From UBA8337 sp038143435 (GTDB lineage: Bacteria; Pseudomonadota; Alphaproteobacteria; RS24): 64,000 bases of DNA. The position numbers were made by a program, and so were the translations under genes. The first letter of the stretch is position 1. The number at the start of each line of letters is the position of its first letter. The notes under the pieces were generated by a model, which saw only the letters and a program-made list of their open reading frames with translations, was not told the DNA's origin and did not search any database. Of this stretch, positions 9,337 to 17,134 are shown piece after piece. The DNA is taken from the NCBI GenBank assembly GCA_038143435.1, contig JAYQLX010000003.1, positions 124,001 through 188,000 on the forward strand, given 5' to 3'.

Positions 9337-10075
9337 TCGCTCTTCTTCCGGGCCGGCCATTATTATCTTGCAGCCAAATGGCACGCTGCGGCAGGGCCTG
9401 CAAAAATGCGTGATGGGCGGCGCGCTCTGCGGCACTGAGCCGGGGCGCCAAGGCGGTTTCGCGACGTTGGCGCGCGGCGCGGCGCGGTTGCGGGCGCGCA
9501 TCAGGCGTCTGTGCGCCTTCAGCCGCGACAGGCCAGCCATCGGCCTGAAACACCAAGCCGGGCTGACGCCCGCCCGACAATTCCAAATAAACCCCGGCCA
9601 ATAATTCGCTGTCGATCAGCGCGCCGTGCAAATCGCGGCCCGAATTGTCAACCCCGAAGCGGCGACACAACGCATCGAGGCTGGCCGGTGCGCCGGGAAA
9701 TTTTTTCCGCGCCATTGTCAATGTGTCGATAATCTCCGCACCGCGCAAATCATCACGCCCCATCAGCGCCAATTCGGCATTGAGAAACTTCATGTCAAAG
9801 GCGGCATTGTGAATAATCAGCGCCGCCCCTTTAACAAAAGCGATAAATTCCTCGGCAATTTCGGCAAAAACCGGCTTATCGGCGAGAAAGGCGGCACTCA
9901 AACCATGCACCGCCTCCGCCTCGCGTGGCATATCGCGCTCGGGATTGATGTAGACATGATAGGTTTTGCCCGTCGGCAGGCGGTTAACCAGCTCAAGACA
10001 GCCGATTTCAACAATCCGGTCGCCATTGGACGGGTCGAGGCCGGTCGTTTCCGTATCCAAAACAATCTCGCGCAT
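9320..10075 (-). CDS. dnaQ: DNA polymerase III epsilon subunit
   Basis: Proofreading 3'-5' exonuclease of the replicative polymerase. The DEDD-type active site is visible: Exo I VLDTETTGLDP, Exo II IIHNAAFDMKFLNAEL, and Exo III HGALIDSELLAGVYLEL with the catalytic His and Asp. A linker of about 40 residues rich in Ala, Gln and Arg follows, then a helical C-terminus (AERAAHHAFLQAL). The extreme C-terminus differs between frames around 9375 and may carry a small indel. The start ATG overlaps the coaE stop as TAATG. Confidence 0.95.
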   Translation of the reverse strand: MREIVLDTETTGLDPSNGDRIVEIGCLELVNRLPTGKTYHVYINPERDMPREAEAVHGLSAAFLADKPVFAEIAEEFIAFVKGAALIIHNAAFDMKFLNAELALMGRDDLRGAEIIDTLTMARKKFPGAPASLDALCRRFGVDNSGRDLHGALIDSELLAGVYLELSGGRQPGLVFQADGWPVAAEGAQTPDARPQPRRAARQRRETALAPRLSAAERAAHHAFLQALPQRAIWLQDNNGRPGRRAIKARA

Positions 10076-10740
10076 TAGCCGCTTTTCTCCTGTTTTTTAT
10101 CCTTTTGGGCGTTTTCAAAGCGGGCCATGCGCGACGCATAGGCAACCCCTTCGCGCCCCTCTACCGCATCTAAAATAGCACGCACTTGGGTGCGCGCGTC
10201 TGCGATGGATATTGAGCTATCCACAATAAAATCGGCACGCCGGCGCTTTTCCGCATCAGGCGTTTGTTTGGCCAAAATATCGTTAAACCGCACCTCGCTC
10301 ATGCCGTCGCGCGCCAAAACGCGCTGCTTTTGTATATCAAACGGAGCCGACACCACGACCACGCAATCGACAAAGCCGTCACCGCCGGTTTCAAATAAAA
10401 GCGGAATATCGAGCACGACAATTGGCGCCTTATCGGCTTTGGCCGCACCTAAAAAGTCAAACTGGCTTTGTCCGGCCAGCGGATGCACAATCGCTTCCAA
10501 TTGTTTCAGCTTATCGCCGTCCTGCAAAACATATTGCCCCAAAATTTGGCGGTCCACCGCCCCATCGACAATTGCCTGCGGCACCAGCGCCCCAATCGGC
10601 GCGACCGCCGCACCGCCCTTTTCATAAAGCGCATGCACCGCCGCATCGGCATCATAAACCGGCACTTCGGCCTCAATAAATAATTGCGCCGTCGCCGATT
10701 TGCCCATGCCGATAGAGCCGGTGAGCCCGATAATATACAT
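10075..10740 (-). CDS. coaE: Dephospho-CoA kinase
   Basis: Last step of coenzyme A synthesis, phosphorylating the 3'-hydroxyl of dephospho-CoA. The P-loop is YIIGLTGSIGMGKSATAQ, followed by PVYDADAAVHALYEKGG and the lid/CoA region IVVLDIPLLFETGGD. The frame is intact. The start is set at ATG 10740, which has a perfect AGGAGG site nine bases upstream; the longer open frame lacks one. The stop overlaps the dnaQ start by one base and the start is 4 bp after aroE. Confidence 0.96.
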   Translation of the reverse strand: MYIIGLTGSIGMGKSATAQLFIEAEVPVYDADAAVHALYEKGGAAVAPIGALVPQAIVDGAVDRQILGQYVLQDGDKLKQLEAIVHPLAGQSQFDFLGAAKADKAPIVVLDIPLLFETGGDGFVDCVVVVSAPFDIQKQRVLARDGMSEVRFNDILAKQTPDAEKRRRADFIVDSSISIADARTQVRAILDAVEGREGVAYASRMARFENAQKDKKQEKSG

Positions 10741-10744
10741 ATGT

Positions 10745-11596
10745 TCAGCCCTCCTGCGCCAAATCGGCAATCAATTTATCGCGCAATGCCGTGTCAATTT
10801 GCGGACGCGTGCCGCGCCAAATTTCAAATGACAGCGCGGCTTGATGCAATAACATGCCCAAACCGTCAACGCCGACATGGCCGGACGCGCGCGCCGCCTG
10901 CAAAAGCGGCGTTTCAAGCGGCGCGTAAACAATATCGCAAACCAGCGCTTCAGGCGACAGCGCCGTAAACACCGCCTCGGGCAACGCCAAAGGCGGCTTG
11001 CCGACCATGCCGAGACTGGTGGTGTTGACCATCAGGCCACCCCCGTCGGCCATATCAAGGCAGGCATGCCAATCTTCTATCTGCATGTTTTCAGCCAAGC
11101 CTGATAAGGCTTCGGCTTTATCGCGGGTGCGGTTGACCAAGCGAATATCGGTCACGCCGGCATGGCCCAAAGCGGCGACAATGGCCCGCGCCGCACCGCC
11201 CGCGCCCAGCACCAATGCCGGCCGCGCGCGCCAGCCCGTCGCTTGCGCCGCCTCATCGAGGCTGGCAATAAACCCGGCACCATCCGTATTGGCGCCGACC
11301 ATTTGCCCGTTTTGAAAGCTAATCGTATTTACCGCGCCCAATGTCTGGGCCGCCGCGCTCAACATATCCATAGCCGCAAACGCCGCCTCTTTATGCGGCG
11401 CCGTGACATTGGCCCCGACAAAACCGCTGGCCGCCATATGCTGCAAGGCCTGGCGAAAATCATCTTGCGGGTCGATGGGGTAGGTTTGGTAAACCGCCTC
11501 CTCGCCGCGCGCCACCAACCAATGATTGTGGATAAGCGGGGAGCGCGATTGCGCCACCGGCCAGCCGATAATGGCCAGTTTGCCCGCCGCACTCAT
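10745..11596 (-). CDS. aroE: Shikimate dehydrogenase
   Basis: Fourth step of the shikimate pathway, reducing 3-dehydroshikimate with NADPH. Substrate-binding motif IIGWPVAQSRSPLIHNHW, catalytic Lys in GANVTAPHKEAAFA, and NADP-binding Gly loop ALVLGAGGAARAIVAAL followed by NRTRDKAEAL. Conserved VNTTSLGMVG and GMLLHQAALSFEIWRG complete the fold. The start is ATG 11596, ten bases after the maf stop with GGGGAG in the gap. The intact frame gives 283 residues. Confidence 0.96.
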   Translation of the reverse strand: MSAAGKLAIIGWPVAQSRSPLIHNHWLVARGEEAVYQTYPIDPQDDFRQALQHMAASGFVGANVTAPHKEAAFAAMDMLSAAAQTLGAVNTISFQNGQMVGANTDGAGFIASLDEAAQATGWRARPALVLGAGGAARAIVAALGHAGVTDIRLVNRTRDKAEALSGLAENMQIEDWHACLDMADGGGLMVNTTSLGMVGKPPLALPEAVFTALSPEALVCDIVYAPLETPLLQAARASGHVGVDGLGMLLHQAALSFEIWRGTRPQIDTALRDKLIADLAQEG

Positions 11597-11606
11597 GAGG
11601 CTCCCC

Positions 11607-12206
11607 TCATGCCACAAGCCCGCCATGCGCGCGCAAGCCGTCAAGCAGGGGCAATAGCGGCAAGCCCAAAATCGAAAAATAATCACCGTCAATGGCGTCA
11701 AACAAATGGGCCCCCAACCCCTCCAATTGATAGCAGCCGACCGAACTCAATATGGCCGGTCCGGCCTCGGCCAAATAAGTGTCGAGAAAGGCGTCTGAAA
11801 AATCGCGCATGGTAAGCGCCACGCGGCCACAATGCGACCACACCATATCGCCATTTTCTATAAGCGCGACCGCGCCGACCAGAAAATGGGTTTTGCCGCG
11901 AAAGGTCAACAGATTGGCGCGCGCCTCATCCATGTCGTCCGGCTTGTCATAGAGCACGCCATCGCATTCAAGTATCTGATCGGCGCCGATAATGAGGCCG
12001 TCGCGCGGTGCCACATCATAAACGGCGCACGCTTTCGCTTCTGCCAGCGCCAGCGCCAAATCTTCTGCCGTGCCGCTATGGGCCTGTTTCAGCGCCGCCT
12101 CATCGACGCCGGAAACCTGCACGTCAAAATCAAGCCCGGCCCCGCGCAACACGCTGGCGCGCACGCCGCTTTGCGAGGCCAATATCACGTTTTTTGCCAG
12201 CCTCAT
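11607..12206 (-). CDS. maf: Maf-like nucleotide pyrophosphatase
   Basis: House-cleaning pyrophosphatase that hydrolyses non-canonical or modified nucleoside triphosphates and is linked to septum inhibition in Bacillus. The N-terminal motif is VILASQSGVRASVLRGAGL, a variant of the usual S-x-S-P-R-R sequence in which Gly-Val replaces Ser-Pro. The central motif is GLIIGADQILECDGVLYDKP and the C-terminal one GCYQLEGLGAHLFDAIDGDY. The frame is intact at 199 residues. The start overlaps the inferred stop of the upstream gene as ATGA. Confidence 0.93.
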   Translation of the reverse strand: MRLAKNVILASQSGVRASVLRGAGLDFDVQVSGVDEAALKQAHSGTAEDLALALAEAKACAVYDVAPRDGLIIGADQILECDGVLYDKPDDMDEARANLLTFRGKTHFLVGAVALIENGDMVWSHCGRVALTMRDFSDAFLDTYLAEAGPAILSSVGCYQLEGLGAHLFDAIDGDYFSILGLPLLPLLDGLRAHGGLVA

Positions 12207-13068
12207 GCCTTCGCCCCGCCATCATCGCTTCCACCATTGCTTGCGGCTTGGCGGTTTTTTCATGCTCTTGGTAAAGGTTCAAAATAGCGCTGGCAATTTC
12301 TTCAACCGAGCGCCGCGTCACATCAATGACCGGCCATTTTTGCCGCGTGAACAAGCGTCGCGCCTCCGCCACCTCGCCACGAATGAGCTCGGGGTCAATA
12401 TATTCGGTCTCGCTGTCTTCATTCAGCGTCAGCAAGCGATTGCGCCGAATGGCCTGCAAGCGTTCGGGGCTGTTGGTCAAGCCAACAATCAGCGGGCGGC
12501 GGGCTTCCAATAATTCGCTGGGCGGGTCCATGCCCGGCACCAGCGGAATATTGGCCGCCTTATAGCCGCGATTGGCGAGGTAAATACAGGTCGGGGTTTT
12601 CGAGGTGCGGCTGACCCCGGTCAAAACAATATCGGCTTCGTTCAAATCGCCCTGGCTTTGCCCATCATCGTGCTGAATGGTGTAATTGAGCGCATTAATG
12701 CGGCGGAAATAATCCGTGTCCAAAGCGTGTTGACCGCCCGGCTTATTGGCGATTTCAACTTTCAAAAACGGCGCCAGCGAATTGACAAAAGGCTGCAAAA
12801 GCGACAGGCACGGAACCGCCATTTTATCGCACGCCGCATGCAGCTCGCTGCGCAAACCTTCGTCGAGAATGGAATAGAGGACCGGGCCCGGGTTTTCATG
12901 CATTTCTTCAAGCGCCCGCGCCAGCGCTTTTTTACCGCGCACCAAGCCATAAATATGCTCTTGCGGCTCGGCATTGACAAATTGCGCGCATACCGCGCGC
13001 GCCACTGCCTGCACGGTTTCGCCCGTACTGTCTGAAATGAGGTGCAAATGAAACTGCGTTGAAGCCAT
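12203..13068 (-). CDS. Pyruvate, phosphate dikinase regulatory protein (DUF299), 3' frameshift
   Basis: Bifunctional kinase/pyrophosphorylase family (formerly DUF299) that switches PPDK or PEP synthase activity by ADP-dependent phosphorylation. The protein starts FHLHLISDSTGETVQAVARA and has the P-loop-like IVLTGVSRTSKTPTCIYLAN and the block GMDPPSELLEARRPLIVGLT. The frame as sequenced runs on into maf to 12130. At a G4 run near 12217, one extra G would end the protein at a TGA that overlaps the maf ATG, giving about 288 residues, the usual length. The homologous gene flanks Cori in Caulobacter, as here. Confidence 0.93.
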
Positions 13069-13098
13069 AAATGGATGCGCCTTGAGCGTGCTGAATAA

Positions 13099-13116
13099 TG
13101 TGGATAATGAGGATAA
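13099..13116 (-). promoter_or_regulatory. Two abutting DnaA boxes
   Basis: Reading the minus strand, 13107-13099 is TTATCCACA, the exact consensus, and 13116-13108 is TTATCCTCA, one mismatch. The two nonamers touch end to end in the same orientation, about 30 bp from the start of the DUF299 gene. Confidence 0.75.
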
Positions 13117-13230
13117 GTTGCGCTGCCCGCGAAGCCAAGAAATTTTGTCCCCGTCTTACCCAAACCACCCTTTTTTCATACCGGATTTATTAAATGCAAC
13201 ACCCCTATTTGGGGGTTATGGGGATGAATG

Positions 13231-13260
13231 TTTATCCCCTTTTCAATTATTTTATCCCCG
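13231..13260 (+). repeat. Direct repeat of TTTATCCCC with 20 bp period
   Basis: TTTATCCCC occurs at 13231-13239 and again at 13251-13259, spaced by exactly 20 bp (about two helical turns), so bound proteins would lie on the same face. These are weak DnaA-box variants. Related GGGGATGA copies lie on the other strand around 13220 and 13310. Confidence 0.55.
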
Positions 13261-13358
13261 TTACTCCCATTCTGTTTTTTGCCGAGCAGGTTTGGTTTTC
13301 TGGGGTCGTGGGGATGATTTCAGGATATCTCTTTTGATGCACATAATTCACACCATAT

Positions 13359-13367
13359 TTATCCACA
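13359..13367 (+). promoter_or_regulatory. Perfect DnaA box
   Basis: TTATCCACA, exact consensus, in the opposite orientation to the box at 13099-13107 and about 75 bp before the AT-rich end of the region. Confidence 0.75.
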
Positions 13368-13439
13368 TAGGGCATTTGTGCATGACGCAGCGTCAATCGG
13401 GTAATCAACAGAAAACCCGCAGCACAACAACAACAACAT

Positions 13440-13470
13440 CCTTTATTTATTTAAATAAGAAAAAGGGTTA
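13440..13470. other. AT-rich segment, possible unwinding element
   Basis: About 30 bp made almost only of A and T before the hemE start, including the palindrome TTATTTAAATAA. It is the most easily melted stretch of the intergenic region and so a candidate DNA unwinding element. Confidence 0.45.
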
Positions 13471-14529
13471 ATGAGGGGCATGAGTTTGACGCCACCATCA
13501 TCAAAGCCTTTTTTACAAGTCTTTGAAAAGCAACCACCCTATGAAAGTAGCTCTCCGAAACCGATTTGGTTAATGCGCCAGGCGGGTCGCTATCTGTCCG
13601 AATATCAAGCAACGCGTGCACAGGCCGGTGGGTTTCTCGATCTCTGCTACACGCCGGAGCTGGCTGAAGAGGTCACCTTACAACCGATCCGCCGCTATGG
13701 TTTTGATGCCGCCATTTTATTTGCCGATATTTTGCTTATCCCGCAGGCTTTGGGACAAGAATTATGGTTTGAAACCGGTGAAGGGCCGCGCCTGGCCCCC
13801 ATATCCAATGCCGATGATTTATCTTTGCATGGGGCGCAAGTACATCTGGCACCGATATCGGCAACGGTTAAACGTTTGTCGCAAAGCTTGCCGCCCCACG
13901 TCGCGCTTATCGGCTTTGCCGGAGCGCCGTGGACAGTGGCCAGCTATATGGTGGCTGGGCGCGGCACGCCAGATCAAGCACCGGCGCGTGATTTGGCGCG
14001 GCGCGATGCGGTGTCGTTCCAATCGATTATCGATATTTTGGTCGTCGCCACGATTGATTATCTGGCTGCACAAGTTGAGGCCGGGGCCGAAGTTTTGCAA
14101 ATTTTTGAAAGCTGGGCCGCTTCTTTACAAGGCGATGATTTTGAGCGCTGGTGCGTGGCGCCGGTGGCAGCCATTATTGCCGGCTTGCGCGCCAAAGGGG
14201 TGGATGTGCCAATTATCGCATTTCCGCGCGCCGCCAAAGCGCATATGGGCGATTATTGCGCGGCTGTGAAATGCGATGCTTTGAGCCTTGATACCAGCGC
14301 CGATATAGAGGCGATACGGTTTGAAACCGGCCCTGAATTGGTACTGCAGGGCAATCTAGACCCGATGGCATTGGTTGAGGGTGGGGCGAGATTGGAGCGT
14401 GAGGTGGCGGCGATTTTGCAAAAAACCCGTGGCACAAAACATATTTTCAATCTCGGTCATGGTATTGTGCCGCAAACACCGCCCGAACATGTGGCGCGGC
14501 TTATCGAACTGGTGCGCGGGGAAAATTGA
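13471..14529 (+). CDS. hemE: Uroporphyrinogen decarboxylase
   Basis: Haem pathway enzyme that decarboxylates the four acetate side chains of uroporphyrinogen III to give coproporphyrinogen III. The two family signatures are intact: PIWLMRQAGRYLSEYQ and YGFDAAILFADILLIPQALG with the catalytic Asp. Further conserved blocks are GFAGAPWTVASYMVAGRG and NLGHGIVPQTPPEHV near the end. The frame is intact. ATG 13471 (GGG three bases upstream) and ATG 13480 (GAGGGG one base upstream) are both imperfect starts. The stop overlaps hemJ by one base. Confidence 0.97.
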   Translation: MRGMSLTPPSSKPFLQVFEKQPPYESSSPKPIWLMRQAGRYLSEYQATRAQAGGFLDLCYTPELAEEVTLQPIRRYGFDAAILFADILLIPQALGQELWFETGEGPRLAPISNADDLSLHGAQVHLAPISATVKRLSQSLPPHVALIGFAGAPWTVASYMVAGRGTPDQAPARDLARRDAVSFQSIIDILVVATIDYLAAQVEAGAEVLQIFESWAASLQGDDFERWCVAPVAAIIAGLRAKGVDVPIIAFPRAAKAHMGDYCAAVKCDALSLDTSADIEAIRFETGPELVLQGNLDPMALVEGGARLEREVAAILQKTRGTKHIFNLGHGIVPQTPPEHVARLIELVRGEN

Positions 14530-14975
14530 TGGAGATATTGGCCGAATATTATCGCTGGCTATTGGCCTTTCACATCATCGCCGTGATGTTTTGGATGGCC
14601 GGCATGTATTATTTGCCGCGGCTCTTCGTCTATCACGCAGAGGCATTGGAAAACGGCACGGCGCATGACATGTTTCCGGTGATGGAAGAAAAATTACTGC
14701 GCATCATTATGACACCGGCCATGCTGGTGGCATGGGCTTTGGGCCTGTCTTTGATATTTGCTGGCGGCCATTGGCCGGTGGTCGATATATGGCTTATCGG
14801 TAAATTGGCAGCCGTGCTGCTTTTGACTGCCTATCACGGGTTTTTGGCCAAGCAGCGCAAGCTATTGGCGACAGGCCTATTGCCGCGTCCGTCGCGTTTT
14901 TACCGCATGATTAATGAAGTGCCGCCCCTATTGACGGTGATTATCGTTATTTTGGTGGTTGTGCAGCCGTTTTGA
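14529..14975 (+). CDS. hemJ: Protoporphyrinogen oxidase HemJ
   Basis: Membrane protein that oxidises protoporphyrinogen IX, replacing HemG/HemY in many alphaproteobacteria and cyanobacteria. The 148-residue product has four predicted membrane helices; helix 1 (LLAFHIIAVMFWMAGMYYLPRL) carries the conserved His and is followed by FVYHAEA. The loop GKLAAVLLLTAYHGFL and the C-terminal PPLLTVIIVILVVVQPF match the family. ATG 14529 overlaps the hemE stop as TGATG, so the genes are coupled. Confidence 0.94.
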   Translation: MEILAEYYRWLLAFHIIAVMFWMAGMYYLPRLFVYHAEALENGTAHDMFPVMEEKLLRIIMTPAMLVAWALGLSLIFAGGHWPVVDIWLIGKLAAVLLLTAYHGFLAKQRKLLATGLLPRPSRFYRMINEVPPLLTVIIVILVVVQPF

Positions 14976-14983
14976 AACTTTGC

Positions 14984-15012
14984 TTGAGCCGCAAGATTGT
15001 TTGCCCTATAAG
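14984..15012 (+). promoter_or_regulatory. Probable sigma-70 promoter of rho
   Basis: TTGAGC (14984-14989) and TATAAG (15007-15012) are separated by exactly 17 bases. A start near 15019 would give rho a leader of about 105 nt. Confidence 0.55.
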
Positions 15013-15071
15013 ATAAATTCCTACCGAGGGCCGCGCGTCGGCACTTTTGCTTTTCGTAAAAATTGTTGAGG

Positions 15072-15087
15072 GTCCGGTCTGTCGGAC
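15072..15087 (+). other. Hairpin in the rho leader
   Basis: GTCCG (15072-15076) and CGGAC (15083-15087) form a 5 bp stem with a 6 nt loop, with no following T-run. Rho genes often regulate themselves through their leader; a role here is only inferred. Confidence 0.35.
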
Positions 15088-15124
15088 GGCGCATGGTATA
15101 TCCCGAATTTTCGTGAGCATGATT

Positions 15125-16390
15125 ATGGATCAAATTAAACTGGAAGAGCTGAAGGCAAAATCGCCGACCGAATTATTGGCCTTTGCCGAAACCCATGAAA
15201 TTGAAAATGCTTCGGCCATGCTGAAGCAAGACATGTTGTTCGCCATTTTGAAAAAGCTGGCTGATGATGATGTGACGATTATCGGCGAGGGCGTGGTCGA
15301 AGTGCTGCAGGACGGGTTTGGTTTTTTGCGCTCACCTGATGCCAATTATCTGCCCGGGCCGGATGATATTTATGTCAGCCCCAGCCAAATACGCCGCTTT
15401 GCGTTGAGAACCGGCGATACGTTGGAAGGCGAGATTAGAAGCCCGAAAGATGGTGAGCGCTATTTCGCCCTTCTCAAAGTCAATAAGATTAACTTTGAAG
15501 ACCCGGAAAAAGCGCGCCAAAAAGTTCATTTCGACAATTTGACGCCGCTTTATCCTGATGCCGGCGTGCGCATGGAAACCGATGACCCGACACGCAAAGA
15601 TTTGTCGACCCGCGTTATTGATATTGTTGCCCCTCTCGGCAAGGGGCAGCGCGCCTTGATTGTCGCGCCGCCGCGCACCGGCAAGACCGTATTGATGCAA
15701 AATATCGCCAAATCCATTTCCGCCAATCATCCCGAATGTTATTTGATTGTGCTGCTGATTGACGAACGACCCGAAGAGGTCACTGATATGCAGCGTTCGG
15801 TCGATGGCGAAGTGGTGTCGTCAACTTTTGACGAACCGGCAACCCGCCATGTGCAGGTCGCCGAAATGGTTATTGAGAAAGCCAAAAGACTGGTTGAGCA
15901 TGGCCGCGATGTGGTGATTTTGCTCGACAGCATTACCCGTTTGGGGCGCGCCTATAACACGGTGGTGCCGAGCTCGGGCAAAGTATTGACCGGTGGCGTT
16001 GATGCCAATGCGTTGCAACGGCCGAAGCGGTTTTTCGGCGCGGCGCGCAATATTGAAGAGGGCGGCTCGTTGACCATTATCTCAACCGCTTTGATTGAAA
16101 CCGGCTCGCGCATGGATGAGGTGATTTTCGAAGAATTTAAAGGCACCGGCAATAGCGAGATTGTGCTGGACCGCAAAATCTCCGACAAGCGCGTCTTCCC
16201 GGCCATTGATATTATGAAATCGGGCACGCGCAAAGAAGAGCTTTTGGTCGACCCGGGCGCGCTAGCAAAAATTTATGTGCTGCGCCGCATTCTCAATCCG
16301 ATGGGCGCGGTCGATGCGGCCGAGTTCCTAATCGACAAGCTGAAAAACACCAAAAACAATGATGAGTTTTTCGACTCGATGAACACATAG
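15125..16390 (+). CDS. rho: Transcription termination factor Rho
   Basis: Hexameric RNA helicase that terminates transcription. Order of elements: N-terminal helical domain (LEELKAKSPTELLAFAE), RNA-binding cold-shock-like fold with DGFGFLRSPDANYLPGPDD, Walker A LIVAPPRTGKTVLMQNIA, Walker B VVILLDSITRLGRAYN, Q-loop and R-loop region with SGKVLTGGVDANALQRPKR and the C-terminal RKEELLVDPGALAKIYVLRR. The frame is intact (421 residues from 15125). ATG 15125 is preferred because GTGAG lies about eight bases upstream; ATG 15119 is the alternative. Confidence 0.97.
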   Translation: MDQIKLEELKAKSPTELLAFAETHEIENASAMLKQDMLFAILKKLADDDVTIIGEGVVEVLQDGFGFLRSPDANYLPGPDDIYVSPSQIRRFALRTGDTLEGEIRSPKDGERYFALLKVNKINFEDPEKARQKVHFDNLTPLYPDAGVRMETDDPTRKDLSTRVIDIVAPLGKGQRALIVAPPRTGKTVLMQNIAKSISANHPECYLIVLLIDERPEEVTDMQRSVDGEVVSSTFDEPATRHVQVAEMVIEKAKRLVEHGRDVVILLDSITRLGRAYNTVVPSSGKVLTGGVDANALQRPKRFFGAARNIEEGGSLTIISTALIETGSRMDEVIFEEFKGTGNSEIVLDRKISDKRVFPAIDIMKSGTRKEELLVDPGALAKIYVLRRILNPMGAVDAAEFLIDKLKNTKNNDEFFDSMNT

Positions 16391-16420
16391 GGCGATATTC
16401 AAGCCCCGGGGCAGCCGAAG

Positions 16421-17134
16421 TCAACCAAGCGCTTTGGCAAAAACCTCCAATGTACGGCCATGCGCCAATTGGCTCGCAGCAGCGTCATAATGCATGCCAT
16501 TATGGCGCGCAAAAGCATGGTCTTGGCCGTCATAAATATGCACATCAACCAGCTCATGGTCGGCCAGCCCGTCGGCAATTGCGGCTTGCGCCGGCTTGGG
16601 CACAAACTCGTCTTGCGCGGCAATATGTATAAGTGTCGGCGCGGTAATATTATCCGCCTCGCCCAGCATGTCTTGAATGCCGACACCGTAATAAGAAGCA
16701 TGGGCATCCCCATTGGTGCGGCACGCCGCGAGATAGACCATGCGCCCGCCCAAACAAAAACCGATAGTGCCCACTTTGGCGCAGCCGGCCGCTCGCAAAT
16801 AATCGATCGCGGCTTGGATATCGCCAATGCCTTCATCGCCATCATAGCCGGTCATCAGGGCAAAAGCCTTTTGCCATTCCTCTTCCGAGCCATCGCTCAG
16901 CGACACATTGCGCTCTTGGCGCCAAAACAAATCCGGCGCCAGCGCCCAATAGCCCTCACCGGCCAACCAATTGGCGGTCTGCTTTATATCTTCATTGACG
17001 CCGAAGATTTCTTGAATGACGACAATGCCGCCTTTGGGGGCGCCCTGCGATACATTATCGGGGCGCGCCAAATAGGCATCAAACTGATCGTCATTTACGG
17101 TTATTTGTACATTGTCATGCGTGGTCTCGGCCAT
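16421..17134 (-). CDS. Dienelactone hydrolase family protein
   Basis: Cytosolic alpha/beta hydrolase; the substrate is unknown, since the family extends well beyond chlorocatechol dienelactone. The nucleophile is Cys in KVGTIGFCLGGRMVYLAA, the Asp/Glu element is near QDEFVPKPAQ, and the catalytic His lies in IYDGQDHAFARHNG. The early segment GGIVVIQEIFGVNEDIKQTAN is typical of the family. ATG 17134 is preferred, preceded by GAGGGGGG. It overlaps the upstream gene by 20 bases. Confidence 0.92.
   Translation of the reverse strand: MAETTHDNVQITVNDDQFDAYLARPDNVSQGAPKGGIVVIQEIFGVNEDIKQTANWLAGEGYWALAPDLFWRQERNVSLSDGSEEEWQKAFALMTGYDGDEGIGDIQAAIDYLRAAGCAKVGTIGFCLGGRMVYLAACRTNGDAHASYYGVGIQDMLGEADNITAPTLIHIAAQDEFVPKPAQAAIADGLADHELVDVHIYDGQDHAFARHNGMHYDAAASQLAHGRTLEVFAKALG

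Larger units (their letters stand above)
13069..13470. other. Candidate chromosomal replication origin (oriC)
   Basis: A 402 bp gene-free stretch between the DUF299 gene (leftward) and hemE (rightward), the same pair that flanks the Caulobacter origin. It contains two perfect DnaA boxes on opposite strands (13099-13107 and 13359-13367), a one-mismatch box adjoining the first (13108-13116), several weaker boxes with the core ATCCCC, and an AT-rich segment at 13440-13470 next to hemE. It is clearly richer in A+T than the surrounding genes. No convincing CtrA site (TTAA-N7-TTAA) was found. Most genes on each side point away from it. Confidence 0.8.

Noticed and set aside
13451..13471. Possible CtrA site from two TTAA elements before hemE
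   Set aside because: The two TTAA boxes are 13 bases apart, not 7, and lie in an AT-rich run where TTAA is expected by chance.
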